Source: Aplectana chamaeleonis
Lineage: Eukaryota > Nematoda > Chromadorea > Rhabditida > Cosmocercidae
Direction of reading: 5' to 3'
Assembly: GCA_029168955.1 (NCBI GenBank)
Contig: JAPDOI010000009.1
Coordinates: 4,333,001 to 4,397,000 of the forward strand
Length of the DNA stretch: 64,000 nucleotides
The notes under the pieces were generated by a model. It was not told the origin of the DNA and did no database searches. It worked only from the letters and a program-made list of their open reading frames with translations. The translations under genes were made by a program, and so were the position numbers. Positions 11,801-23,807 of this stretch are shown here, one piece after another (within the stretch, counting starts at the first letter, position 1; each line of letters begins with the position of its first letter).

Positions 11801-14800
11801 GCCTGTGTTTCAGACGGAGCCGTAAGGGCGGATGCTGGATCTGGTGATCTTGGAATGCTCGTAATCTGAAGAGTCAAAAAAATTAGGTTTCAGTTTATGT
11901 GTTCATGTCACATCAACGTGAATAAACTGATGCGATTCTGACATAAATACAACCCTTGCAATATTGGGCTGATTAGAAAAGAAAATACTCCTCAGTGGAA
12001 GAAAATGAAGATTGCTATCGATAAGTACGGGTACTCAGTACCAGTTCTTAGACAAACCATGCCTTTCTCAAGCAAAACCCGCCTTCTTCGCATTGTGACT
12101 TTTGCAACAATGCCCTTCGCGGAGTTTCGAAACTCGGTAGACGTTGGATAGATCGCGATATAGTGGTTAACGGGATGTTGATCAAATTCATGACGCGAAT
12201 TCAGCCCGGCTTGCACTCGAGACGCCCGCTACGGAAAACCGCTGCATTCACGTCGTCGTTGGGGCGCATTATCAAAGCGCCAACTAGTTTTTTGATCTAG
12301 GGGAGCCCATGGTTTTTTTTTCAGGGGAGCCATGTGTCAGCCGAACTGCTCCTTTGCCCCACCCGCGCAGTGAATTCGATCAACATCCGGTGTATGACAG
12401 TGATCAAGCTGATTCTCAGAATTTTCGAGACACATTACGCAAAATAGTAGAAGGAGAGCATAAGACTTCGAAGAATGTAGAACTCCAACTTCTCCACATT
12501 TTCAAGCTTCAACCTACAGAAGTTATCAGAAGATTTGATCTGTCAGTAACCAGCATGAGAATGCGAAAAAAACCTACAAAATCATTCTTTTTCACAACTC
12601 GGAAGCGAAGTGCAATGTTCTTCTCGACATCCCTCGCGTAACCGACATTTCCTGTTCGTGGCTCTCCAAACGTAAGGAGACGAAGCTATAACGAACACTA
12701 CTAAAACCTTTGAGCTCCAGCTAAACGATGACATTTAGAGAAACTTGAGAGTCCACACTTCTTTACCTCCACGGTTTTCTTATATGATAACTCACACGTG
12801 ATTTATCAACAAGTTGTTTCTTGGCCAGATACACGGACGTCATCGAAGCAAGCGAACCACCAAGAGAAAAACCAGTAATCTGAAAGAGAAGTAGTGATGG
12901 CACTTTTCACTGACTTTCCGCAGGCACTTTTTCCTAACGTACCCAAACGCGATAACCTGGGTAATTGTTTATAACTCCTAATGCGTGATCTTTCATTCCA
13001 CTTCCAACGAAAATTCTGAAAGAATTCAAAGTATGAAAGGTAAGAAAAAACGAGTGAGAACTCTTTCCCAAAGCTCTGTTAGAGTGTGAGGTCCCAATTC
13101 GAGTAGGATTGTTTTACCCCTGCATACAACGCCTACATCAAGTGGCGTTCCTTGGATAGGGTCCCAACAAGTCCACGTGTAGGGGCATTGTGGAGCGATC
13201 CCTGTCCTGTTAGATGACTACAGGGTCAATGGCGAGAGGTAGCCTCTTATTGGTGTCTTGTGTACAACAATTAGTGTCTGAGAGTTGACCACGTGTTCTG
13301 ATATGTACTCCAAGTGGCTCCGCAGATCTTCGACATTTTCGCGAGCAAAGAGAACACTGTATAACCAGAGACTATAAACTTACTTGTAAAATGCAGTGTG
13401 GAAATAGGGGATCACGCCACCCTTCACGCTTTCAAACTTCTCCCACATTCCAAACTGTGCTCCAAGACCGTTCATCATCTCCGCCATGAACTGTTAATCG
13501 TAAGAATAATAACATGTGAAATACATTGCGTTGCATAAGTATACGAACATCCCCAAAATATATAATTGGGTATTAAAAACAGATTTAGAGCGATGGAATC
13601 AGTTTCTATGTAATCTGCAACGCTAGAAACGATGGATCACTTCATATTACAATCAATCATCGATTTTGCTTCCAATAATGCGGCAATTCCATTGCATGAC
13701 TGTTGCATTGGTATACGAGCACTTTGAAAACATAAAGTTATCTTGCGATTTTCACCGCAAAACTTCCAGTCTGTAATGTATATTCGAAACGGGATGCTAT
13801 ATTAGAAAACCTATCCACATTTCACGTGGTTCGAGCGCAGCTGGATTCGGTGCTCGAAAGATTGCCAGGATTCGTGCCCAAGTTTCAAATTCAATTCAAC
13901 TAATACCTAGTCATACTATCGGACAATACGCTAGACTCACCGCAACAGTCTAGCCTTCTGAGGATCACGAGATCACCCTTTAACAGATGTTGTCCCGCTT
14001 CTTCATGGCCCTGACTTCTGATATCTTGTGCCTGCGCCGATCAGAATATGACGGTTGGGATATCGCGCCCTAGTCTATTCCGCTAACCTGGTCAACACCT
14101 TGCTGAGTACTCGATTCTTGCATGCTAAAAGCCGAATGGCAAACGAACACAATTTTAATCTCCTTCTTGCTACCCTGCACTTTGTTATCTTGTTACAGTT
14201 ACCAGAGGCTGCCGTTCACCTCTCAGAAAACTGGTAGCGTCCAAAAAACCCGAGAAAAAAACCAAGTGACCAGACATTGGTGCAAGTCATTTTCAAGATG
14301 AAATCGGTATCATTGCTGGTTTTCGTCCATAACTTTCGAACCATTGAAGATCGGCCTTTAGTAAGAGTAGTTTTTGGAATCGACATTAAATTCTTAATCG
14401 AATAGCGTTTTCAGGTTCAAAAAATACGTTCACAATGCTCCAGCCGAGTTCATTTTATAAAACACATTATCCGCCTAAATCTGTCGGTTCTCCCTTCGAA
14501 ACTGCGAAAAGTTGACAATATCGATCATCGTGAACGCTGCCTTCAATTTTTGAATGATAGCATTTAACCACAATGAGATAATCACTTTTCCTAGCGGCAT
14601 ATGAACTACGATATGAGCCGCTCGGGTCTCTTTACCGTGGTAGCTCACCCTAAGACGGAAATATTTATGTCATCATAAAGACGGAAAAACCTGGTCGGTC
14701 GAAATCGTGTCTCTGTACACAATGTAAACGGACTGAGCTCCTTCGGACACAGCAACAATACCGACGCATTCGTTCCCAGCTGAATCACATATTGCTGAGA

Positions 14801-17800
14801 ATCTTCGAATTTGGCTGAAAAAAAACTACGAATTAAAAGTTTCTGAAGCTGGTGCACTCGAGAGTATCCACCAGGGATGTGCGCAATAGAATTTTTGTGA
14901 TTCGTTAGTCGTTCAACCGACCAAAGCCCTCGTTAGTCGTTAGTCAGTAATCGTTAGTCGTTAAAAATCTAGGCTTCGAAAATAAGCACAGTTGAGGCAA
15001 GGAAAAAAATCCTTATGAATAGAAAAAGGAGGAATGCATGAAGAAATGTATGTTTTTGAAACATTCATGGCCATTAAAGACACAAATGAATCCTTGTTAG
15101 AGAACCTACATAGTTAAAATTGCAAGCCTGTATATACATAAATAAAAATATCTCCTTAACCACTCGGACATCGCTGCACGAAACATAATACTCGAGATTG
15201 TGTGTTTATCGATTTTTGTCTTTTTTTCGGTAACAGAAGAAAGAAAATGGGAAACCGAGACAATGTTTTGTCTCGGAAAACGGAAACCGAGAACTCTGTT
15301 TTTTCAAAGCAAAATTTGCCATTCTGCACTATATGATGCTATTTGAGATCTACCCGATGGTGTCAACACGGAGAATCGCTCCGACTCTGCACGAATTGTT
15401 CTTTGCTCAGCGTCGCGAGCCGAACGCTTACGTGGTTTAGAGCTTGTTCCCATAATGGGGAAAGGTCGGAAATTAGCAGTGAAAATTTTACCCCTGAGAG
15501 ATCGCAGCACCACTTTTTAGAAACCCCATATCTCAAATTTATGAGAGAAAATCGAAGGACGGCACCCTTTACAATGCAATCATCGGATACAGTTCCTGTA
15601 GTTGTGGCCTGCAGGCACCGCTCCATTTTAACACCTCTGATAGTGCCCTCTGCAAAGATCTCCGCTGGAGCCGGTCAGTGCCGGAACCGTTTCAGTGAGC
15701 CTACCATAAAGTAGCGCGACCGACACGAAGTCGCATAAGGCCAATGATACCCATTGTCTCTGTCATAAGCGACAGTCATGACATTTGGCACAAATCGTGG
15801 CGAGACCAGGATCTGAGCAATGGCACCGGCCATCGCAGGAACAGTTGTCGCATGTCCGTCGCAGCGACGTGTCGCAGAGGGCTGACATACTGCAAATGTG
15901 CCGCTGGCTGTCGTTTCCACTGTCGCTTCCGCTGTGCAGCGCACTGCGACAGCGACGATTCAAAGCGGCGGAGGCGGTCGTGTCGCTTTCGCTAAGCAGA
16001 GCGATGCGACCGAGTGTCGCAGAACTATACCATTGGCCTAAGGCCGGAACCATACTTCATGCGACCAGCGACGGCGACTGTGCACATCAGGTATATCGAT
16101 TTTCGGTCGATATATATGGTAAACATTGCATCGCGTCGCTCGTCGTTGGAAGTATGATCCCGGTCTAAATGCTACGCCTAACCTTGCGCAACGTTCGGTT
16201 CGGGTTTTAGTATGGGGATTCCAGAACTGCAAAGCTGTGTCGGTAGATATAATAATATAATAAACACTGGAAGCTCCGTTTATTTTGAACCACTCAATTA
16301 GAACAAGCAAAAGGGCAGAATGTATCAATCCTGGTGTAATCCTTGGGTTGGAGCGCGATTTGAATGATTATCGACTTTCTAACGAATTTTGGGATTGCTT
16401 ACGAAAATATTTTGAATTTCGTTAGTCGTTAGTCGTTAGTCGTAACACCCAAAAAGCCCGTTAGTCGTTAAATTCGTTAGTCGCTAGTCGTAATTACGCA
16501 CATGCCTGGTATCCACCATTCGGATCTTGCAGCAGAATACAGATTTTGGCAACGCTCGGAAAGTGTTAGTGTTTGGGAGGAGCGCTCAGGACAGGGTAGA
16601 ACTGTATGAAATAGAACCCCTCAAAGTCTCTCAGAACTTACGCAATATCGGGTCTGAAGTTTTCCAAGCAATAGGTCACATTGTCGTTTTTTGAAGCAAG
16701 TGTAAGACCATAAAGTGAACGTCCAAGTTCATCCGTATACGCCTCCCCATTCACTGGAGAAAACTGCAAATGGAAATATGATAAAGCGCCTGCCTTTCTT
16801 TTTGACTCACTACGATTTCATCATCCATGAAATAGATGGGCAATCATTGCTTACCTCCATTGGACACCTGAACGCGTCTCGTTCAATGAAGGTGCTTCCA
16901 AATGGACACGAGACAGGTCCTCCGCATCGGGCTTCACCTACACACCATCTGAATAGTTCTTAATGGGCTCATTTTCTTGTGATTTTAGAAAGAGCATGGA
17001 GTCAGTTGGTCGAGTCAGTGATTCAGTAGATAAGGCAGTCAAATCGCTCAGTCAGTCGATTAGATCTAGCCAAAGGAGGTAAGTCATTAAGACTGAGTCA
17101 GTCAGTCAGTCATTCAGTCAGTCAATTAGTTTTAAGGTAAGTAGGTAAATACATGAGTACATAACAAAGCATGAGGCAAATCAACCAGCCAGCTCCAGGC
17201 GTTTACACGTTTCGACGCTTTCGCAGAATCAATCTGCTGAGCAGAAGCCGCATTCAGGTGGCATTTAGGTGATAGGAGGGTTCACTTTCGAAAATAGATT
17301 TCCTTTGCCCTATGAGGCCACTGTCAGGGTTGGTTGAGAAAATCGCTGTGGTCAGCCCGGTCGATTCGTATGAAAAACATGGACGATGGAGGTTGCAAAA
17401 AACATCTGGTGTGGCCAGCTGTGGCTGACGCGGTCAATATTTACAAATTATGTGGAAAGATATCGTGGATATCATTCATTTCTTACTTTATATCATGTAA
17501 ACATCGGTCGGGTCAGCCACATCGTGTTTTTTCCACCTCACCTCATTCATGTCTTTCAAGATTATCGACCGGGCTGGCTACGCCAACAAACCAACTATGA
17601 CCGAGGCCTGATGGAACGAGGAGCAACCATGAATGAAGCTCGACCTCGCATCGAGTTTGGCGAACAAGCCGCGAGTGACTACACGCCATAAACAAGGATA
17701 CTGCACCAGTCAGTAAAAAGGGCTTTCTGACAATGGTCTTGTGAATCTACTCTTAAACGTTCATGAGCCTATTGTGTGCAGAAAGGGTATTTGTTTATAT

Positions 17801-17954
17801 ACTATTAAAGTCCCCACCTGCATTGTTCCTGGTACCCAAGTTGGCGAGTGGAGGACCTGACACATGTGCGGCAGTCCGTGGCTTTTGGGCAGGACTCTAT
17901 TGGTTCCAAGATAGCCAGAGGGAGTAATGATATTAGGAGTACTAGGAAGAACAT
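8706..17954 (-). CDS. Secreted class 3 (alpha/beta-hydrolase) lipase, 10 exons, 369 aa
   Basis: Exons on the minus strand: 17954-17818, 16948-16855, 16763-16642, 14814-14691, 13490-13384, 13015-12943, 12879-12796, 12685-12578, 11865-11740 and 8840-8706. All junctions are GT-AG and keep phase, and the lengths sum to 1110 nt. The protein has a signal peptide (MFFLVLLISLLPLAILEP), a Cys-rich N-terminal segment (about residues 22-75) and a Lipase_3 fold. The nucleophile is Ser224 in ITGFSLGGSLASM, the acid Asp282 in VVKKNDF and the base His347 in ISDHRTYF. TFGEPRTGN (about 252-260) is the usual strand before the acid. Family knowledge predicts hydrolysis of acylglycerols by a secreted enzyme, perhaps digestive. 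Oddities are GFSLGG instead of GHSLGG and YRDT where YRGT is typical. A splice acceptor lies 5 nt before the ATG, compatible with trans-splicing. Confidence 0.92.
9184..9951. mobile_element. TTAA-flanked MITE (AGGCAGTGT family), lipase intron 9
   Basis: The left end AGGCAGTGTCCACGATAAAA follows TTAA. The right end TTATCGTGAACACTGCCT precedes TCAA, a one-base variant of the flank. The interior carries GGACAACTCGTCCACCATG and CCATAACTTCGTTC, shared with copies at about 20320-20711 and 39906-40393. It also contains an internal inverted repeat of about 80 bp around AATTGCGTCTCGACACGCTT (9529 against 9735). Confidence 0.7.
9975..11575. mobile_element. Large foldback element with ~300-bp inverted arms
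   Basis: The arms 9975-10320 and 11280-11575 are inverted copies. The outer ends contain GAGACTTTGCGTTCA and the inner parts contain CATTCACGTTTATATAC and CTGGGAAGAAGA (in complement on the right). The left arm holds a palindrome with CAAACTCGGTGCC and GGTGCACCGAG. The roughly 960-bp interior includes the repeat family also seen at 53800-54760. It lies inside lipase intron 9. Short derivatives made of the outer ends only occur at 29336-29404, 38370-38519 and 55106-55263. No transposase is seen. Confidence 0.7.
14285..14480. repeat. Fragment of the 150-bp repeat found at 40620-41940
   Basis: Phrases such as TTTTCGTCCATAACTTTCGA, GAAGATCGGCCTTT and AATAGCGTTTTCAGG match the arms of the long inverted repeat at 40620-41940. 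It sits in lipase intron 4, followed by a right-end fragment of a TTAA MITE at about 14525-14555. Confidence 0.55.
15739..16038. mobile_element. MITE with GGCCAATGRTA ends, nested in the hAT element
   Basis: The left end GGCCAATGATACC and right end ACTATACCATTGGCC are inverted. The interior is rich in GTCGCAGCGAC-type words. It is separated from the next MITE only by TAA. Confidence 0.55.
16042..16165. mobile_element. Short MITE, GRCCGGRAYCATACTTC ends
   Basis: The left end GGCCGGAACCATACTTC pairs with the right end GGAAGTATGATCCCGGTC. The interior has ATATCGATTTTCGGTCGATAT. Related copies lie at 51195-51316 and, more diverged and longer, at 32149-32390. Confidence 0.65.
16642..17954 (-). 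CDS. Lipase exons 1-3: signal peptide and Cys-rich N-terminus
   Basis: Exon 1 (17954-17818) encodes the hydrophobic signal peptide and then a Cys-containing stretch with CPKATDCRTC. Exon 2 (16948-16855) continues with WCVGEARCGGPVSCPFGS, and exon 3 (16763-16642) carries GRSLYGLTLASKN and an NVTYC site (potential N-glycosylation). Exon 1 ends in phase 2 and joins exon 2 to rebuild an Arg codon. The Cys pattern before the hydrolase domain is what I would expect of secreted nematode class 3 lipases. Intron 1 holds a MITE (17316-17608) and a degenerate AGTC microsatellite (about 16995-17125). Confidence 0.88.
17316..17608. mobile_element. Short relative of the GGCC...ATAGTTGG MITE, lipase intron 1
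   Basis: The right end CCAACTATGACCGAGGCC matches the termini of the elements at 493 and 62520. The interior repeats GAGAAAATCGC, CCGGTCGATTCGTATG and GGGCTGGC-like words. The left end is more diverged (GGCCACTGTCAGGGTTGG). Confidence 0.6.
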
Positions 17955-18076
17955 TGAACCTGAACACACCTAGAGCATTAATCTCAGGCTCACTTTGGTT
18001 CAACGAAGGTGATCATGCAAACACATTCTGACAACAAACAGTTCAATGAACGTGGGTAAAGTGGTTCACAATACTA

Positions 18077-19327
18077 CCAGGCCGTCCAATAATTCCTGTC
18101 CGAAAATTTTCAAAATTCTATAATTTTCCTTAGAAGTGTTATAATATCAGGCAAGTGTAAGAACCTTCCAGAAGGTTCTCCAAAGTTCTACGCTAGGGGT
18201 ATATAAGGCGCAGTCGCCGCGTCTAGCTACCAGTACAAGCTAAAATGGACCAAGGTCGAATTCGTACGTTCCTGTACTACGAGTGGCTGCTGGGCAACGA
18301 CACGGGCACCGTGGTCGCCAACATCTGCTGAGCGTGCAAGGAGGATGCAGTATCCCAACGCACAGTAAGTCGCTGGTTCAATCGTTTCGAGAGCGGCGAC
18401 ACGAGCCTCGAGGGCAGGGAGCGCAGCGGGAGGCCTTCTACGGTGGATGATGACGAAGTCCGTCGCTGTATCAAGGAGAAGCCGGAAGCCACCACCCGTG
18501 AACAGGCGACGACGCTTGGCTGTAGCAAATCCACCATCCACAATCGACTCAACTTACTCGGCTACCACAAAATTCTGGCCCGTTGGATCCCCCACCGTCT
18601 GACGGACGCCAACAAGCAGAGCCGCGTGGCGGTCTGCCAGTCCGTCCTCCTTCGTCCGCATCGCAAGGAGTTTCTCGAGGACCTGGTCACTGGATATGAG
18701 AGCTGGGTCCTCTACGACAACGTCGCCCGCCGTGCCGTCTGGATCCCGCGCGGAGAAGAGCCGCCGACGACGCCGAAAGCCGACCTGCACCCGCTGAAGA
18801 TCATGCTCTGCTGGTGGTGGGACACCAAGGGTGTGCTGTACTTCGAGCTTCTCCTGCAAGGCAGGACGGTCACCGCCTCCATCGACACCGATCAGCTCGA
18901 AAAACTAGCCGCCGCCATCCGAGAAAAGCGTCCCCGACGGGCCTCGGTCCACCTGCTGCGCGACAACGCGCGCCCCCACGTGGCGAAGGAGACTCAGCAG
19001 AAGTTGGGGACGCTCGGCTGGGAGACGGTTGCCCATCCGCCGTATTCCCTGGACCTCGCCTTCTCCGACTACCACTTGTTCCGCCGGCTGAAGCACCATT
19101 TGGCCGGAAGAAAGTTCACCAACTACGACAACCTCAAATCCGACATCGCAGAATCCTTCGAGTCGCAGCCCCCGGAGTTCTGGGCGAAGGGCATCGGCGA
19201 CCTGCCCAATCGATGGGCCACTGTTGTGGATAACTGTGGTGATTATATTGTTGATTAGACTTCTTTTTCAATAAAGTTGAAAAAAAATTAAAAATGGTGA
19301 AATTTTCAGAATTTTCGGACAACCTGG
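18077..19327 (+). mobile_element. Mariner element, copy 1, upstream of lipase
   Basis: A TA dinucleotide flanks each end. The left TIR starts CCAGGCCGTCCAATAATTCC and continues through TGTCCGAAAAT. The right end TTTTCGGACAACCTGG is a slightly shortened inverted form. The element is about 1.25 kb, the usual mariner length, and is much more GC-rich than its surroundings. It lies about 120 bp 5' of the lipase ATG in the opposite orientation. Copy 2 is at 27462-28706. Confidence 0.93.
18245..19258 (+). pseudogene. Mariner transposase (D,D34D), inactivated
   Basis: The frame starts MDQGRIRTF and contains the N-terminal helix-turn-helix region, the [13 protein letters not shown] linker, and the second and third catalytic Asp in LLRDNARPH and SDYHLF, separated by 34 residues as in D,D34D mariners. 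An in-frame TGA occurs at about codon 29 (18329-18331), where copy 2 has AGA. The first catalytic Asp of the usual GDESW motif is Tyr (TGYESW). After the stop the frame is open to YIVD and TAG. It would have cut and pasted the element at TA sites. It now looks catalytically dead. Confidence 0.92.
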
Positions 19328-19391
19328 TACAAAACTCATCATTGGAGGTTGAGACGAAACAAGCGAAGTACTTGAAACAAGAGCAACAGTT

Positions 19392-20711
19392 TTAAGGCAG
19401 GGTTCATGTCGCGCCACGCTGGCTAACGAGTATCAAACGATTGCATTTGCCGCCGGAATGAAAGGTCGCCCATGGCGATCCGTAACACCGGCGGCCACAC
19501 AAGAGATTTTTCGGCCACGACAGGGCTCGTCTTCTTCGACTTTCACGGCGCTAACCGCTGTATTATTTTCGTGTGTAATAAACCATTAAATCACTTATCT
19601 TTCCTCTCACTCGAGAACACTGATCAGCACAGGTGCAACAGTTCGCGATCAAAACGGATGTTGTGCTATCCTCATGGAAAGGTGGATCTGTGCGTCACAG
19701 AAGTGAAAGTAAGTACACAATTGAATAAAAAAACGCCCAGGAACAACTTATTGCTTGGTGACCGCCCTCCCCTATTAACGAGATTTTTATCAAAGCATGT
19801 TTTGTTAAATTTTAGTTTGCTTCCAAACTAATTTTTGAACACTTCTGAAGGCTGATGACTACCTTAGCAGCAAAATAAAAGGCGGATTAAAAGCACTAAT
19901 GAAAATTTAGTTAATTAGGGGCCGGCCAGCACCAGTAATTAACCGTTATACCTTGCTGCAGAGCGCTTTTCACGGGAATTTCCGTGTTTTTCACTTAATT
20001 CTACTTTTGTAATGACCAAATCTACATTCTCATGAAGAGAGCTGGATAATCCTTTCATCCCGGACCCTGCCTTTGAAGGGACAGGCTTTCGCTTCAGAAA
20101 TTTCAAATACGGAATCATCTGCGCCGGTGGTGGCGCTTCTGTTTCTTGTGCTGGATGTTTGGTGAAAAAAAGGTGATGGATCGTCATTTTGAACCACTCC
20201 AACTTCAGAACCATATGTTTTTGACTCGCGAAACTTCACCGACGTGGTCTACCTGGCTCTTTCATGAATTTGAGCCTGAAAAATAAAAATCGGTTTTCAG
20301 CGCATGCTGATTCCAATGATGTCTCTGGAATCGTACAAGACCTTCTGAGAACGGAGTTATCGCTCCTCAAAGTTGAGCTAGGAAAGCATGGTGGACGAGT
20401 TGTCCGAGGCTTGTAACTTAATCTTTCGCAGCCGATGTTTGCGAGCTGACCTGAGTAAAGAGTGAAGTCGAGAAGGAAGGGAAAAACGGAGCTATTGAAC
20501 GGGAACCATCGCTCATCTCACAATTTCAAGCTTTCATTTGTGCACGTCGGAGGGCGGGCAATGCGCTTTCGGGGTTTGCCTTGCGCTCGAAGTGGCAACT
20601 GCGGGCTCTTCTGGGGCTCTTCATAGATCGTTTTCATGCGTTCTTTCGACGTTAACAATTTACCCATTCCTTGTGGAAACTGTCACACATTTTTTATCGT
20701 GAACACTGCCT
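19392..20711. repeat. Composite of TTAA-family MITE copies
   Basis: A left end (TTAAGGCAGGGTTCATG) at 19392 and a matching right end at about 20070 enclose the same interior as 3829-4271. A second, partly truncated copy ends GTGAACACTGCCT before TTAA at 20711. Words around 20090-20300 recur at 37600-37810 beside the Penelope element. Confidence 0.5.
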
Positions 20712-23700
20712 TTAAGTGAACTCCTGTTTTCGATTATCAGAGCGCGCAGCGGTATCTTTCTCGTCAGAACCTTACCACTAGTTATATTTCACCGAGGCTC
20801 ACCGCTCCGCTGCTAGTTATTATAGAAATCCACAGGTCACTAGGAATTTGCCAGAGTCTAGTTACCAACAATACTGAAGGGAACCCTTCGATGGTCGCAA
20901 ACTAAGCAGGAGAAATGAGATCCGAGTGCCCAGTGGTGTATGTATTGTATGGTCTCTTTGTCCAGTTTAGTGTACCGGATTGTAGATGTGCGACCATTGC
21001 GGTTCGCCCTGCGGCGTCCGTGTCATCAACGGCTAGCGGAGTTTCGATCGCACGCGGAGATTAACATCCGCAGCCTTATCCATTCGGTAGACAAAGTTGT
21101 ACGAGACTCTACACGATGATTGAAAAGTAAGGGCGCGAACAAAAACTCAACTATTTTTAGAAATATACGCTACCTCAGAGTATTTTTCATTCTAACAGGG
21201 TACAAATAGGACAAGTGGCAGTGTTTGAAAGGATCGCCAGAATTTTTCACCGTTTTCTTTCACACAAGGTTCCGAACAAGGTTGCACAGAATAGACGGTG
21301 CGCAGCAGGCATCTCGGGCCTAAATTATTTCAGAATGTCATGGGATTGTGACGGTGATTGTCCAACTGGTGGTATTCTTGCTCCAGAACCTCTCCTCTAA
21401 ACAGGCCCTATTGAAGGACTTGACCTAATCAAGATTAGGGCTGACTGACCGTAATGCTGCCCCTGCTGAAATCCGGGCAATTGGGCGAGTTGGGAGCCCT
21501 TTGTCTTCTTATTCTTTGATGGTAGGTGCCCTAAGATGCTGGGAGGCCCCACGAGCGTAATGTTGGTCCTATGTATGTGCTATATTTATACCCAACATTC
21601 TCTTTCAGGAGCGTTCTAGCTTTATTCTTCACTTTTTAGGAAAGAAACTGGATCAGGTCTCCTCCGTGGTCGTAACTTTTGCTTAAATGTTCGGACCTTA
21701 CAAAAACTCGACTGGCATTTTTGATCTTTGTCAAACTCCGGGGCGAGAAACTTTTGCCTCAACCTAATACTTTCATGCTCCTCCTCGCTCCAAAATGTGT
21801 TCGAATATTGGTGGTGTAGAAGGCCAGCATCCTGAGCAGAAAACCAAAATGCCTTGGTTCGACGTTAGACATGGTCTACTTTTTCTGTCCACCTCTTCCT
21901 ACGTGCGCTCCAGCAATTCAAATTTATCTGGGCTCTCACAAGTATGCTTACTGTTTAGCTCACCACAATTAAAACCATAGTAATTAACAAGCGGAGAAGG
22001 CCTTAATAACTACCAAGCAGAGCAAGTGTCAGTGAACTTTCCAACTACGAGAAAATCAAATACGCATGTGCTCACGACTCGAATATTCCTTGAAAGAAAG
22101 AAGAGAAAGAAACATAAAGACATTATTCAAAAAATCATGAGGCAACCAGATATCACAATTGAAATAATGTAATAGTAACGAGATAATAGGGTACAAAAAT
22201 AGGGAAGCGTTAATCTATAGACAAGTCCATCTGTCCAGCGGTTCCTGTAACGCGGAAGCGGACGAGTAGGATGATGATCGTCTAGCCATCAAACATCTAT
22301 CACGATGTCAACTCGGTTTGTTACCGCGTATATACTGGTTCTTGATACTAATCCTAAGCGGCGAGGCGAAGAGTAAGATGAACGGAGAAAACGCGCATAT
22401 AGGTTACAACTATCAATCGCGCTCAATACATAGCTGCGTTCGGCTTAACCTTCTTTAGAAACGGATGACAGTCGGCATGAAGGGGGAAATGATATGGCTG
22501 GAGAGGCCTACTAGACAGTCGTAGCTAGCTGTTCTCCTCGTTTTAAAAGCTAGAATTATTCGGCCAACGGTAAATATATATCGGCAAACTGGTATCAGAT
22601 GGATTGACAGTATTGAGAAGGCCGATCACGAGGTGATGTCGGATGGAGACAACGCCATTTCGTTGAAAATTTGGCGAGAGTGTGTTGAGGAGACAATGCA
22701 TGGGCACGAGCCTGCAGATCCGATCGTTGCAGAATCAACGATTCCATCTCCATGGCTCTGGATTTGGTGGTTTTCCCCCTCGATATTGGAGGGAATTTTC
22801 CAAGCTCTTCTTTTCTGACACCTGATTTTATACCTGCTGCCTCCATGCAGCACGTCGTTCATGATATAGATCCCGTTATGAGATGAATTCCCGGTGCAAG
22901 CCTTGGATCGCGATTTGAATAGACTTTTTGCGTAGTATTTGCAGATGCGGGGTATAAAACTGTGCGAGAGACGTGGGGAATGCTTCCCAGCGTAGCCAAC
23001 ATCACACAACAGTAGTGCGCCAGATGGAAGAGACAAAGACTTCAATTTTGTGTATGAAATCTTAAAACGAGCTAACTCTAAAAGAAGCAATGAACTGTGG
23101 ACTTCTGCATATTAATTTCTACCCTACTTATACCCTTTCCGTGCTCTAGCATCTCAGGCAAACGTCTCGCACCTTATAGAGTGGAAATGAAAAATGCTAC
23201 ATTAAGGTGGACAGGCGATGTTTCTGTTAGCATGTAGAGTGAGCACGACACAAGTTTTTTGCGTTCTCCGAGAGTCAAAAAAATTTCAAACATTTTCCTA
23301 GATAAATTTTTCGCTCCAATTTTTTGCTGGAAATCGAAAGGTCCGGGAACATTGCCTGAGCAAAGTCGAAAAAGCCCTATTTTTTAATGTTCGGTGGGGC
23401 AGTTCACTGGGGGGGGGACAGAGAAAATCCGATCTCTACCGTCTCATTTCCTCATCAGAAAAAGTTGGCTCTAGACGTGACTGAATCGAATAACTATTCA
23501 GATGTTCGACCTTTTCACTATTTGAATCTATAATTTCTATTCGGATGTTTGATTCATTCAGAGACTCGATTTTATATTTTCTCTCCGAATGTTTCTGTGG
23601 GTTCGAGAGTTTGAAATATCAATTACCCGGTTAATCGAATTACCTATAAAAATTAAATTTGTACTTTTTCTTCAGATTTTGCGGCTCATTCAAGAATTCC

Positions 23701-23807
23701 AAATTACCGTATTTTCCTTAATAAAGGTGTACCTCTACTGAAGTCACCTCTCATGAAAGTACACTTGAAAGGGAAAGCTGACTATGAGAATAACACCCTC
23801 TAATTAA
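20712..23807. other. Intergenic stretch, no gene recognised
   Basis: This part between the mariner and the next MITE has no supported exon. A 154-codon open frame on the minus strand (23090-22626) has no recognisable motif and is overlapped by other frames. Apart from the small palindromic repeat at about 20733-20822 I see nothing to annotate. Confidence 0.4.

Larger units (their letters stand above)
14872..16508. mobile_element. Non-autonomous hAT element with 8-bp target duplication
   Basis: The element begins CAGGGATGTGCG and ends CGCACATGCCTG, and both sides are flanked by the same octamer GTATCCAC (14864-14871 and 16509-16516). The CAGG-type TIR and 8-bp target duplication are diagnostic of the hAT superfamily. 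Both subterminal regions (about 14900-14965 and 16420-16495) carry multiple TCGTTAGTCGTTAGT repeats, typical of hAT transposase-binding arrays. It encodes no recognisable transposase and contains two smaller MITEs (15739-16038 and 16042-16165). It lies in lipase intron 3. Confidence 0.88.

Noticed and set aside
12180..12460. Two inverted EFDQHP-encoding segments, candidate lipase exons
   Set aside because: Neither has phase-compatible splice sites with exons 8 and 9, which join perfectly without them; likely a small inverted repeat in intron 8.
15343..16168. Several >80-codon frames inside the hAT element
   Set aside because: They read through GC-rich MITE sequence on all frames and show no hAT transposase motif.
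22626..23090. 154-codon minus-strand open frame, possibly a transposase
   Set aside because: No catalytic or domain motif I can defend, overlapping frames of similar length, and no splice or TIR context.
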